A stretch of 64,000 bases of DNA, taken from Anastrepha obliqua. Lineage: Eukaryota; Arthropoda; Insecta; Diptera; Tephritidae. The stretch spans positions 21,824,044 to 21,888,043 of the forward strand of contig NC_072897.1 of NCBI RefSeq assembly GCF_027943255.1, given 5' to 3'. The notes beneath the pieces are model-generated. The model had not been told where the DNA came from. It ran no database searches and was given only the letters and a program-made list of their open reading frames with translations. Both the position numbers and the translations under genes were made by a program. Shown here one piece after another: positions 35,484 to 47,143 of the stretch (the first letter of the stretch is position 1; every line of letters starts with the position of its first letter).

Positions 35484-35592
35484 AATATGACTTCAGGACT
35501 TGAACCTGAATTAAATACGTGCAAAAACACAAAACGAATAACTCCGCCGACTTTAGCTTCTGCACCACAAACTAACTACCGCGCGGCTTTCT
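35484..35592 (-). repeat. tRNA-like module (SINE-like), type 2
   Basis: The minus strand starts GCCGCGCGGTAGTTAGTTTG and has a perfect B box GGTTCAAGTCC (complement of 35496-35506). A second copy is at 56775-56875. Only pol III-type box motifs support it. Confidence 0.55.
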
Positions 35593-35798
35593 TAATCGCA
35601 AATTTATTCGCTTCGATTTCCTTAGTAGTGTGCCGAAAAATCTTATGAACGTCCTCAGTAGTATGGTAAACGCAGAAAATATCTGAATTCTTGGCCTAGC
35701 GTGGTAAGTAAATATAGAAACCCTCCACTCGCGTCACTCGCGTGGTAAATATCTGCAATTCCGACCTCTTCAGGAAAGTTGAATTTGAAATGACCTTA

Positions 35799-35951
35799 TT
35801 ATGAATCTATAAATTAGAACTCGAAAAAAGCTCTTTTAACATTTGCTCCTTCTCATTGCATTAACATTCTCTGTTATTATGAATCTATAAATTAGAACTC
35901 GAAAAAAGCTCTTTTAACATTTGCTCCTTCTCATTGCATTAACATTCTCTG
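35799..35951. repeat. 77-bp tandem duplication
   Basis: Two almost identical copies of a unit starting TTATGAATCTATAAATTAGA and ending CATTAACATTCTCTG. The inverted form of its end (CAGAGAATGTTAATGCAATG) occurs at 32060 and 55140, so it is part of the foldback-related repeat. Confidence 0.85.
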
Positions 35952-36389
35952 CTAGAGTGGGTATATATACATACATACCTGCATAGACTTTAAAGCAGAA
36001 TTGTTTTTGCACTTGCAAGGAAGAAACTCGCTCACTAGTGCGTATTTATATTCGACTTTTTGTGATGTGCTTTAACATGTGTAAATACATAAGCCAAGGT
36101 TATTTCGGCATACATGAAAACATAGATGTACATATGAAAGGAAGATGTTGTTGTTGCACTTGTGCATTGTTGTTTTTATGTACAAATGTGCATATGTACA
36201 TACATATGTAATATGCTGCCGCATACATAAACTACAAATTGACATACAATATAAAATAATTGTTGGTTTATCCTAAATCATTATTTTATTTGTGAATGCA
36301 AATACTTCCTATTGACATGTATATACACATATGTATGTATGTATGTATATGAATCTATTACATTTCATAATGTTATATATGTTCATTAA

Positions 36390-37185
36390 CACTTATAACG
36401 AAACATGATTTTTGTGACACTAAGCGAAACATAAGGTAATTTTGACCGAAATCGTTACTTTTTATGATTTTTGTTGCCTAAAGATCTTGCAGTTGGTCTC
36501 ATTGCTGGTAGTCTAGTCAAAATAATATTTCTGGCTGGAGTTCGTACATTTCTTGGAGGTGGGTCACTTTTCCATGCATTTGGAGGCCCGGTTTCATTTT
36601 TTTTCATTCGCTCCAAAAAGTACTCAGGAAGAAGATCAATTCCTTCAGCAACTGCATTTATTATGTTGTCCACATTATTATGTAGATTCACAATATCATC
36701 TTCTTCACTTTCTGAAGAACTAGGTGTTCCTGGTACGACTTGGTGCTCGTGGTCTGAGATGACAAAGTCCGGATCGGCATCTGAATCGTCGATCACGCTG
36801 AAATCACTATCGTTATCACTGTCTGCATTAGCCATCAACCTTTGAATCCGATCACCAAAGTCCGGGTCAGTAGGCCGTACACTTCTACTGAAATCACGAC
36901 TAGCCATTTTATGATAAAAGTGTGAAATGTTACAGTTTATAACTAAAAAAGTATAGTCACCAGCGGGTAAGCGAAACACACGGTAAATCTGACCGACCGA
37001 AATCGAACTTGGGATGTGCACAAGACAATAGCGTCACGCCAACTAAATGAAAACCTGTTCAGTGGCGATGGTAGGGGGAGGGAGGAAGGTAGGAGGAGGG
37101 GCAGCTGTCAAGGTCAAGCAGTTTAGCCACTATTCCAGCACGAAATTCACTATCGGTCATTTTGACCGATGTTTCGTTATGAGTG
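36390..37185 (-). mobile_element. piggyBac-like transposon, internally deleted
   Basis: Ends CACT(T/C)ATAACGAAACAT inverted at both sides and flanked by TTAA (36386-36389, 37186-37189). 796 bp. It keeps only the transposase N-terminus. End sequences differ from the piggyBac at 27905, so it is another family. Confidence 0.88.
36455..36907 (-). pseudogene. piggyBac-like transposase N-terminal fragment
   Basis: The likely start MASRDFSRSVRPTDPDFGDR is at 36907; a longer frame begins at 37021 within the terminal region. An acidic Asp/Ser/Glu-rich region precedes the conserved pre-catalytic motif (WKSDPPPRNVRTPARNIILT, RLPAMRPTAR). The frame stops at 36455 where the deletion joins the terminal sequence; the DDE domain is absent. 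Confidence 0.8.
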
Positions 37186-37357
37186 TTAAGTAAATATATA
37201 GTTTGTACATTTATTTATCTATGTAATAAAAAACCGCCAAGAATTACTTTTAAAACGTTATTAAAATTTATCCGCGTCGCGCGCACGCATATGTACATAG
37301 ACATCAAAACCACGGAGTCACGTCCTTCGGGATCGGGCGAATAATAGACGGACAGCT

Positions 37358-40300
37358 CATGACCAAAAAACCCAACATATTTTATACTTCTTGAAATTTT
37401 GTGTGAGATTAGTTTTTTAATACTAGAATCGATATCCGGCGGGCTGGCTGCTCAATAGCGGTCTTAATTATGCGTTTTTATTTTTTAAAATTGTTAATAA
37501 AAAACATTTACTCAACATATTTTATACCACTTGAAATTTTAACAGAATTTCATTTACGGTCTGTATAAAATGAAACGATGGTTGCCAGCCCATTCTCATG
37601 GTCCCAAAGTACTGCTAGCCCATGTTGAAAGTGCGTTAATGGAAGCACAAGTCAACATATTTTATACCGGCTGTTTTTTTTTACACGACATTGGCAATAC
37701 AATAAATTGATGAAATGTGTAGTGCCAGCCCATTCTGATGGTTCCATCACATGGAAAATTTGGAAAATTTCATTCCTGTGAGTGCGAGCGAGACCGACTT
37801 ACGTGAATGTGGGCGCGCGAGAGAGAGCGTATATTGTTCATATTCTGTCTCTCCGTACAGTCTTGCAAAAATGGGAAGGATGAAAGGTTTGTTCATTAAA
37901 AAATTAGAGAATGGGATTTTTTTTTTCTTTTTCTTAAAAAAGTTTTTATTTCTAATTTTTTACTCCTTTATTTATTTATTTAATTTATTAAATGAATAGA
38001 AAAAAAAAACAAAATTAAATTTTTAATTTTCTATGTCAGAAATAGATTCCGAGTCTGAACTGAAATAGTCATTTTCTATTTCTTCAGAGTCTCGCTTTTT
38101 TTGTGTACGGTGTAAGTTCTGTGGAGATTGCATCAAATGTGCGTCGTCTTTTTGATGGACCTGCAGCAGTTGTGTCACGTTGACATTCATGATCAGCAGC
38201 ATTGCTATCATTATTAATTACATTTTGATAGATGATACCAACCGTATCATGTAGGGTATCTTTCCCGCTGGTTGTTTCGACAAATATGTCGAAATTATCG
38301 GAAGCCACCCCAGTATTTAAATTTGATGCCAACGTAATACCTTCAGGACATTCCTGAGTCCTTTCTATAGGAGAAAATGCAGCTTCGGTTTCCAGTTCTT
38401 CGAGAACATGATAGCTGCAGCAGTGACCGTATTTGTTGAGAATATCGATAACTTTACGGCTGCTGGTTAAACTTTTCATAGCCATTCTCAAGGTAATATG
38501 CTTTCCAGGCTTCATATTTCCATTCGTAACCGCGTAGATTGTGTCGGCCGCAATTGAATTCACTTTTCTATATAAGTCTGGGGTATTCTTAATATACGTC
38601 GATTTCGGGCACCGCTCAACAACATCACGTAAAAATTTATCAAATCACGGTCGATCATACATTCTCCAGCCAGCAATTCATTCAACTTTACATTCGATGA
38701 TAAAGGCTTATTTTCAATATTTAAAATTCTTCTTCGTAAAATGAATGCTGCTTTTTGAAGTATTTCATCTTCTTGTAACAGCGAAAAAAGGCCATCATAT
38801 ACAATATTAATTTATTTTTCGGTAAAATTACGTTTTTATTTCTCAAAGCTGAGACTTTAATTTCATCACTGAATTTATCAAGAATTTTATGCAGCAAATG
38901 TTGAAGGTTGCATGAACCATCATAACTATAGCCACGGTCTTCGTATAATTTCTTCAATATATCATCGTATATTTCACCCAGAGATATTAAAAAGAAGCAA
39001 CTGCCACGAGCAATGATGTTTTTTTTGGATGAACTGATCAATTTCATCATCAGCTTCCTTGTGTAGTTCCCGATTCAGATTAAATTTTGTGTCTGCAGTT
39101 GGATTGCTTTTAAATTTATTAAAATATTCAACCCGACAGATTTTGTGATAAAATAAGTGCGGATGCTCGTTAGAAAGTGACTTAAATAATTCACTATCTC
39201 TCACAACATCCAAATATTGTGCCAAGGCTTCAATGAGAATTTTTTTTTTCTCCTCTGACAAGTGGTGCCTGACGTCCTTTGGATTTTTTATATTTTTTAT
39301 TACAAAATGCACAAATATCCTGCTCCACACTTAATGCTGCCTCGGTTAATTTTTCGCCTGAAGGTTCTTGTATGGCAGATTGACCTTCCTGATGTGTTTG
39401 TTCTATTTCGTGAGCAGAGGAAGTGCTTGGTGTCGGTTCATCTGGGAAAATATATTTGAATACAAAAAAAATTATAATCGGAACTAGTATTATATTCCTT
39501 CCCTTATTACAGTAAAATAAATATTTTCATACCTGTTTGAACTGAAATATCCGATGATGTAAGTACTTTTTGTTCATAATACTTTTTCATGACTGATAAG
39601 AACATTTTATGGCATTTTATATGATAGCCGTCATCACATTCTGATGCTGGTAAAATAACATCTTTATATTTTAAATTAAATTTTTTCCGAATGTCCAACA
39701 CTTCCCGGCACTTTTTTAAAGTATGCACGGTAAAAGCAACGAGTTTATCATTTGTACTTTTACTGTTACAAAAAACGCACTTGATGGAAGATTCCATTTT
39801 AAATAACAAGTAAGAGAATCGGACGGAAAGTTAAAATTTACGTCTTTACTAGCCAACACTGTGGAAAGAACTAACTATACAAGACGTCGTACTTTGGGTC
39901 CGGAAACTGTTGTCCTTGAATACCGCCCCTATTGTATTGCAGGCAGATGGCGACTTATGAATCACCATTCAAAATTCCTAGTGAAAAAGTAGAGCCAGCG
40001 CGTGTGAGAGAGACAGTATATAAACGATATACGCTCTCTCTCGCGCGCCCACATTCACGTAAGTCGGTCTCGCTCGCACTCACAGGAATGAAATTTTCCA
40101 AATTTTCCATGTGATGGGACCATCAGAATGGGCTGGCTCTACACATTTCATCAATTTATTGTATTGCCAATGTCGTGTAAAAAAGACAGCCGGTATAAAA
40201 TATGTTGGCTTGTGCTTCCATCAACGCACTTTCAACATGAGCTGGCAGTACTTTGGGACCATGAGAATGGGTGGCAACCATCGTTTCATTTTATACAGAC

Positions 40301-40501
40301 CGTAAATGAAATTCTGTTAAAATTTCAAGTGGTATAAAATATGTTGAGTAAATGTTTTTTATTAACAATTTTAAAAAATAAAAACGCATAATTAAGACCG
40401 CTATTGAGCAGCCAGCCCGCCGGATATCGATTCTAGTATTAAAAAACTAGTCTCACACAAAATTTCAAGAAGTATAAAATATGTTGGGTTTTTTGGTCAT
40501 G
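37358..40501 (-). mobile_element. 3.14-kb DNA transposon with about 490-bp terminal inverted repeats, unclassified
   Basis: Ends CATGACCAAAAAACCCAAC inverted at both sides. A possible 4-bp duplication AGCT (37354-37357, 40502-40505) is palindromic and so could instead be part of the repeats. Each end (about 37358-37850 and 40012-40501) has three spaced copies of AACATATTTTATAC, about 140 bp apart, and an inner GAGA-rich stretch (GCGCGCGAGAGAGAGCG). It encodes a minus-strand protein (39800-38030). Confidence 0.8.
38030..39797 (-). pseudogene. Unclassified transposon protein with Cys/His finger, frameshifted
   Basis: Begins MESSIKCVFCNSKSTNDKLV and has CDDGYHIKCHKMF (C2HC-type finger). A middle region follows in two frames (YLDVVRDSELFKSLSNEHPH; RGYSYDGSCNLQHLLHKIL). 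The C-terminal block is GNMKPGKHITLRMAMKSLTS then SRKVIDILNKYGHCCSYHVL, NTGVASDNFDIFVETTSGKD and TLHDTVGIIYQN. I recognise the last block from many uncharacterised arthropod and cnidarian proteins but cannot name a transposase superfamily. Frame changes near 39460, 39040 and 38600; at least some could be introns. Confidence 0.65.
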
Positions 40502-41220
40502 AGCTCTTAGACTATAAGCTGGGCTCTAAGCTACCGTGGGGGTCGGCAGGTTGCGGATAGCCGGAAGGCCTGTAGTAACAGGTTAGTTGTGAATAAGTCT
40601 TAAACAAATAAACAGTCCCCGACAATGAGCGGCAGTAACGAAGGATGCAGTTTAAAAGCTAGCAATTCCGATATCGTTACTGTGTCAAAGGTGAATAGAC
40701 ACTGCCTTATTAAACGAGTGTCTTGCGCACCATGCATTGTGAGCAATACAAATCCAGGAGCGACGACAGTTAGCGGTTACCTGGTCAGCGTCTGTACCCC
40801 AGGTTAGGGGTGGCTGTTTGATAGTAGACATTAAGACCGAGCCCAGTAAGGGCTTAATTACGATATACTGGAAAATGTTTGGAACATACTGCCACGAGCT
40901 GACTTCTGCACCATTCTGTTTCTTTAGTAAGCAGTGAAATCTAGGTGAAATGGCATTCAGGTTAATGGTGCAGCCGCCCCCACCCCGTTAAAACTATGGC
41001 AAATCTCTAAGAACGCTCCATATCCCGTCGCCATTAAATGTCGGCGTAGGTCTAGATGTAACATTTCTGGTTAGCACTGATTCGGCTCTGAACTTAGGCT
41101 CTCATAAGGAGCCTTCGTCAACCCTCGCATGGCCTCCCTGCTTGCAAAGATAACCATGGAATCATGAACAGGCCCTATGCTCCATCTAGGAGCCTCGGGA
41201 ATATATATATATATATAATA
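40502..41220 (+). other. 5' UTR of the R1-like LINE
   Basis: Non-coding, GC-richer than surroundings, continuing from 37357 after the nested transposon. It ends in a (TA)n tract (41199-41220) that is split by Helitron H3 and resumes at 42853-42880 just before ORF1. Confidence 0.6.
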
Positions 41221-42852
41221 CTAGCAAACCCGGCCCCCTTCGCTGGGCACACTAAAGTAGAATAGATATGGTTTAGAACAGAAAATATATGGTTTTCATA
41301 TTATTTATTTCTTTATTCTTTATTCAAGCGCTTTGGCATAAACAATATTTTTTGTTTTTCTTTTTTTTTTTTGAGTAAATATAAAATATAAATTGAAAAT
41401 CAGGAAAAAAGAAGATTGTTTTTAAATTTCAAATCAACGCATATGAATAAACAATCGTCTTTTTTCCTGATCATCCATGAATTTTTCGTTTCAATTTATA
41501 TGTTTTATTAAGCATTGGAGCTTTTTTAACCATTATCCATTTATATTTTTCAAAAAAAAAAACGAAAAAAATTGTTTTTCCCACGAACACATAATTTCAT
41601 TCGGATTTCACACTAAATTCTCAAATTTCGTAAGAAATTATTCACTGTTCCAAAATCCACTCCAAAAAAATTCACAAACAATTTTTACATGTTGCACTTA
41701 CGTTTTTTCCTTATGGCATCCAAATCAGAAAGAAATATTGACACATTGTAACTAACACTGTCAATTTGACAGTTCAGTTCCGCCCCAAGCGTTAAAAAAG
41801 TAAGCGACATTATGGCTGGCTCAAAAGAACGCTGTACCCGTTGCCACTGCTCCGAATAACAACCAAACTTTACGAAACCCATTTTCAATACTTACTTAAC
41901 AATGTGCATAAGTTTGGTTTAATTCGGTGCAAAGACACGGCGGGTCCACGTTTTGGCATATATTTCGAGACCCTAGTCATCAATAGGTATGAAAATTACC
42001 CCGTATTAAAGCACTTATCAACAGCTTTCATTTGATATCCGTATTGTACAAACACATTCTAGGGTCCACGTTTTGGTCTTTATCTCGAGACCCTAGTCAC
42101 GGAGCGGATGGAAATACTCTGAACTAAAGCATTCACCAACAGCTTCCATTTGATACCCATATTGTACATACACATCCAAAGGTTACCCGGGTCCACGTTT
42201 TGACCTATATCTCGAGACCCCAGTCACGGAGCGGCATGAAAAATACTCTGTACTAAAGCATTCACCAACAGCTTCCATTTGATACCCATATTGTACATAC
42301 ACATTCTATGGTCCACGTTTTGGTCTCTATCTCGAGACCCTAGTCACGGAGCGGCATGAAAAATACTCTGAACTAAAGCATTCACGAACAGCTTCCATTT
42401 GATACCCATATTGTACATACACATCCGAAGGTTACCCGGGTCCACGTTTTGACCTATATCTCGAGCCCTATCCACCAATAGGTATCCAAACTATACGGAA
42501 ACCATCTTCAATACCTTCTTAACTATGTGTGTAAGTTTGGTTTAATTCGGTGCAGACACGGGCGGTTAGCGAACACACACAAAAAGTTGACTTTATTTTA
42601 TATATAAGATTTTTTTCAGTTTGTGTCCGAAAAATCCAAATATCTTACGGAACCCTATTTTTTTCCAAAATAAAATGTAATCCATGTTACTCCTGGATAA
42701 TGTAGTTTTCGAATGGTGAAAGAATTTTTAAAATCGGTTCAGTAGTTTTTGAGCCTATTCGTTACAAACAAACAAACAAACAAACAAACAAGCAAACAAA
42801 CAAACAAACAAACAAACAAACAAAGTTTTCCTCTTTATAATATTAGTATAGA
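41221..42852 (-). mobile_element. Helitron H3, non-autonomous
   Basis: Same ends as H1: 3' CTAG at 41221-41224 with the GC hairpin, 5' TCTATACTAATATTATAAAG at 42852. It sits in the (TA)n tract of the LINE 5' UTR between A and T. It has five minisatellite units (about 41940-42470) and an expanded (CAAA)n tract at 42765-42825 near its 5' end. Confidence 0.9.
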
Positions 42853-42903
42853 TATTATATATATATATATATATATATTCTTTTCTCTTAGAAGGACTGA
42901 ACA

Positions 42904-44033
42904 ATGCGTGATCTGGTTTCGAGCATTTCTGAGCTCCATAAGAAGTTAGAAAGGTCGATTCTGACTTCTAGAATAAGGATGTTAAAAGGGACAAAAAGTG
43001 TGGTACTCAAAGCAAAAAATGAATACACGCAAACATCGCTTCTTATAAAGCGCATCACGGATGGTACGCCAAAGAGATGTATAGACACAGTCGCTGCACG
43101 GAAAAGCCCGGCAAAAAAGAATAAAAGCGACACGATGGAACACTGAAGGCATCGCCGGTATCAACAAAAGAGCAAACGAGCTCCGAAGGATGGAACACGG
43201 TAATAAATAAGAAAAACCGTCAAGGAACCAACAATAAAACTCCAAAAATAGACGGGAAACAAACAGACGAAGCAAACACGAAAGAAAATCGCAGACGACA
43301 GAGACCGCCCCGTAAAGACGCGATCGTTGTTAAAAGCGTTGGCAATGTCTCATACGCTAACATTCTGAAACGTGTGAAAACAGAGCCATGTTTACAGGAG
43401 CTTAACTCGGAAGTATATGGTGTTGAGAAAACTGCAAATGGTGACTTGCTACTGGTGCTTGAGCGATCATCTGATCCAAACACTCTGAAGATCAACGAAG
43501 CAGTTAAAGCTGTCTTAAGAGATGTAGTTGAAGTAAAGATACTAACTGAACTACGCCAAATCGAAATTCGTGATCTCGACGAAATCACGACCAAAAACGA
43601 AGTTCATGAAGCTATAACTAACCAATTCAAGGAACTAAATGTGCCTTTGTCTGCAGTTGTTAACTTGCGAAAAGCTTATGGTGGGAGGCAAACGGCGACC
43701 CTAAAAGTTACACCAGAGATCGCCACTAGGCCTACAGTAGCAGGCAAAATACGGATTGGCCTAGTTATCTGCCGTATTAGAGAAAAACTTGACCCGAAAA
43801 GGTGCTTTAAGTGCATGGAGTACGGGCATGTCGCAGCGAGATGCAAAAGTACGGACGACTTCACCAAGTCCTGCTTTAAATACGGCAGTAAAGATCCCCA
43901 GGCGAAGAGTTTTACCCAAACAGCAAGTTGTTTAATTTGTAAAAAGAAAAAAATAAGCGACACCGCACACGCGATGACTAGCAACAAGTGCCCTTTATAT
44001 CAAAGAGCACTCAAAGAAATGCGACATTATTGA
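42904..44033 (+). pseudogene. R1-like LINE ORF1 (gag) with CCHC knuckles
   Basis: Starts MRDLVSSISELHKKLERSIL. A stop at 43144-43146 and frame changes follow; then from about 43310 an open frame runs VVKSVGNVSYANILKRVKTE to KEMRHY. The RNA-binding end holds CFKCMEYGHVAARC (intact CCHC), a damaged second knuckle (CFKYGSKDPQAKSF) and CLICKKKK...TSNKCP, the triple-knuckle layout of R1-clade ORF1. ORF2 overlaps its end in another frame. Confidence 0.82.
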
Positions 44034-46940
44034 AGTTTCTCCAACTGAATTTAAATCACTGCGAGAAGGCTCAAAGCCTGCTCGAACAGTCTGTACGAAA
44101 GCACAAAATAGACATTGATATACTCAGCGAACCCTATAAATACGGAAATGGGAACGATTGGGTATCCGACACAATAGGCAAATCAGCTATATGGAATTGG
44201 GGAATGATTAGGTCACGAAGGACGAATATAAACGCAACACGTGGCTATGTACGAGCCCGTGTTGGTAAGCTGTTTGTTTACAGCTGCTATCTTCCACCTA
44301 GCTTAACCCTAGCTCAAGTAATACACGCACTGGAAGAACTTGCACCTGACATTAAAGATCACAGCTCGGTCGTTGTAGCTGGTGACTTTAACGCTTGGGC
44401 AGTGAACTGCCCCCGAACCATGCCTAGAGGAAAAGCTCTTTGAGAAGCGTTCGCTATGCTTGACATAGCGCTTATGAATTCTGGGAACAAACAAACATTC
44501 CAAAGAGCAGGGAAAGGGTCAATAATCGACCTCACATTTGTTAGCTCTAGCTTCATGAGTAGTACGAGATGGTCCCTTAGCCAGTATTACACTGGAAGTT
44601 ATCACTTCGCAATACTTTGCGTTATAGGCCAACATGAGAGGCCGAAGTCATCTAACTCGCACGAGGTCAGATACCGGAACTTTGGACCCAGAAGTGTTCG
44701 AGATAATGATGGCAAATTTTACACCCACTGGAAATGCGGCTGAAAAAACTAATCAAGTCATGAGGAAACTTACTAAAGCATGTGATGCAGCTGTGAGAAA
44801 AACAGGCCTAATAAAAACCACAGAGAGCCCGTTTACTGGTGGACGGAAGAAATCTCTGCACGCGAAGAATGCAATAGAGCAAGGAGAACATATCAGCGGT
44901 CGAGAGGTACGACCAGCTTTGAAAGGAACAGACTCCTATTGAAACAAAAACTGGAAACCCTAAAAAATGCAATTAAGAGCAGCAAATGCCGGTGCTTTCA
45001 AAAACTATGCGAAGATGCTGACAGCAGTCCATGGGGATTTGCATACCAGCTTGTGATGAAAAAAACAAAAGCCTTCAAACCGCTGCCCACGACGTGCCCG
45101 GTTATCCTGCGCAACGTTTTCAAAACATTGTTCCCACAACAGCAAGGCATCGCAGCCAACGAATTTTTGCACATTTGCCAACAGATTAAAGGCAATAAGG
45201 CACCCGGAATGAAGCTCTTAAGGTGGCAATCTAAAATCATCCAGAAATCTTTGTGGATGTCTACAATTTCTGCTTAGAAGAGTGCACATTCCCGAAAGAG
45301 TGGAAACTGCAGAAGCTAGTGCTAATACGAAAAGGGTCTAAGCCGGCGGAAGATCCCTCAGGCTACCGTCCACTATGCTTACTGGACACGGCAGGGAAAA
45401 TATTAGAAAGGCTAATTGTGAGTCGCCTGGAATCTGCCATCTATAGTGCCGGAGGGTAATCGCCGCACCAATATGGCTTCCATAAAACACGCTCTACCAC
45501 AGATGCTGTTATAGCGGTTAAGCGCATCGCTCACAAAGCGATCGAAGGTTCTCGCTGGCTCTACGGAGATAAAGAGTATTGCCTAGTCACAACGTTAGGT
45601 ATAAAAAATGCATTTAATACAGCAAACTGGGGCAAAATCCTAAATGCGCTGGAGAATTTCCGAGTCCCAGTTTACATTCGGAAAATGGTTGCAAGCTACT
45701 TCACTAACAGAGGGCTGCAATACAAAACCGACGAAGGAATGAAAAGGTACAGAGTAACCGGAGGAGTACCACAGGGGTCAGTGTTGGGCCCACTCCTCTG
45801 GAATATAATGTACGATGGAGTCTTGCGTCTCCAACTACCTCCAGGATCCCAAATCATAGGGTTTGCTGATGACATTGCAATCGTAGTCGTTGCTAAATTC
45901 CTTAACCAGGCTGAAGCGATTTGCAACCAAGCGGTCGAAATCACAAAAGATTGGCTGCGCATTAGTGGTTTAAGCCTTGCAAACCATAAAACAGAGGCAG
46001 TTCTCATCAGTAGCAGGAAAATAGTTGAAACAGCAAATCTCAGAGTGGGTGACCACGCGCTGGGGTCTAAGCTGTACATCAAATATCTTGGGGTAATGAT
46101 TGACCACAGGTTGAGCTTTAAACAGCATCTAACATACGCCAGCGATAAAGCAGTGAAGGCTGTAACTGCATTGACACGTATTATGATGAATACGAGAGGA
46201 CCTAAGCAGGCTTCTAGGAAGTTGCTTAGCAGTGTGGTATCATCTATCTTGCTATATGCGGTACCAGCCTGGGTCGAAGCAACTAACTGCAGCACATACA
46301 TGAAAGGCATTAAATCGGTATACCGGTTATGTGCCCTCAGGATGTGCTGTGCATTCCGCACAGTATCGGAAGATGCTGTATTAGTCCTCGCGGGTATGCT
46401 ACCAGTTAAGCTGACTGCACTAGAATTCGCCGAAATAAAAAAGCATCGAGCGGATCCGGCACAGCTGACTAACCGAAGGGCTGAACGGGAGCGAAGCATC
46501 CGTACTTGGCAGGAGGAATGGAGGAACTCCATGAACGGACGATGGACATATCGATTGATCCCGAATATCACAAGAAGGATTAATGGAAAGCATGGTCAGA
46601 TAGATTTCTACCTGACCTAAGTACTTAGTGGGCATTTATGCTTTAAGGCTTATCTGCATAGATTTAAGCACGAAGATGACCCGTACTGCACCTTTTGCGA
46701 CAATCTAGTTGAAGATGCAGAACATGTTTTCTTTGTCTGCCCTCGTTTTGAGCTAGAAAGAGTAGACTTGAGTGATAGGGTTGAGAAGCCAATAATGGTT
46801 AGTAACCTAGTAGATATCAAGCTTGACTCAGAAGAACATTGGTCCGCCGTCAGTAACATGGCAAGAATACTAATTACCAAGCTGTGTCGCTCTGAACAAC
46901 AGCGCAGGTTTTTACGTAGAGGCAATAGGCCACAACCCCT
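43988..46940 (+). pseudogene. R1-like LINE ORF2: endonuclease, RT, zinc tail
   Basis: Endonuclease: KFLQLNLNHCEKAQSLLEQS, DILSEPYKYG, VVVAGDFNAWAV; a TGA at 44441; then IDLTFVSSSF and GSYHFAIL, where the usual catalytic SDH is SYH (44597-44605). RT: SGYRPLCLLDTAGKILERLI, a TAA at about 45457-45459, QYGFHKTRSTTDAVIAV, motif A as VTTLGIKNAFNTANW (Gly for Asp), motif B GGVPQGSVLGPLLWN and motif C IGFADDIAIV (intact). The thumb (KYLGVMIDHRLSFKQHL) and tail (YCTFCDNLVEDAEHVFFVCP) follow. Several frameshifts; 45685-46620 is the longest open part. Confidence 0.88.
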
Positions 46941-47143
46941 TCCGAGTAGTAGTACCTAGTAATACTTAACGGTATTAGGAATCTCCAAAGTGCGTCACGA
47001 CAGCAGCGCCGATTTTCAGGTAGAGGCAATAGGCCGCTCTCCCTCCCCGAATTAATACTTAATGGTAAGTAAATACCAAGCTGCGACGTGCTGAACATCA
47101 GCGTAGATTTTCTCCATAACAACAAAAAAAAAACATAACATAA

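Larger units (their letters stand above)
34690..35780. repeat. Complex repeat block X, copy 1
   Basis: Near-continuous similarity to 55965-57050 (shared strings include TTCTCATCAATATGTGTATG, CAGGTCATATCCAGTATGAA, CCAAACTTTCCTGGTTT). Contains two antisense tRNA-like modules and CATA microsatellite. Non-coding. Confidence 0.8.
35970..37311. repeat. Inverted copy of block Y, split by a small piggyBac
   Basis: 35970-36385 is the reverse complement of about 33245-33480 and beyond (shared: CAGAATTGTTTTTGCACTTG inverted, AAGTATTTGCATTC inverted). 37190-37311 continues it (GCGTCGCGCGCACGC). The intervening 36390-37185 is a separate transposon. Confidence 0.7.
37312..47143 (+). mobile_element. R1-like LINE, nearly full length, split by two nested elements
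   Basis: The 5' UTR (37312-37357 and 40502-42903) is interrupted by a 3.1-kb DNA transposon and by Helitron H3. ORF1 is 42904-44033, ORF2 about 43988-46940, and the 3' end is A-rich (..AACAAAAAAAAAACATAACATA). The flanks rejoin the foldback repeat: ..GACATCAAAACC to the left and CCTTGGTTCACAACGC to the right, as in the mirror arm near 47861-47885. Only a very short duplication (ACC) is possible. Confidence 0.8.

Noticed and set aside
35005..35592. Possible functional tRNA genes
   Set aside because: Box motifs are good, but acceptor and anticodon stems do not form convincingly, and the modules recur inside a larger repeat, so tRNA-derived repeat is more likely.
43220..43594. Antisense Ser-rich frame over the R1-like ORF1
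   Set aside because: Complement of the genuine ORF1; no domain recognised.
45696..46571. Long antisense frame (291 codons)
   Set aside because: Shadow of the reverse transcriptase frame on the plus strand, which carries the recognisable motifs.
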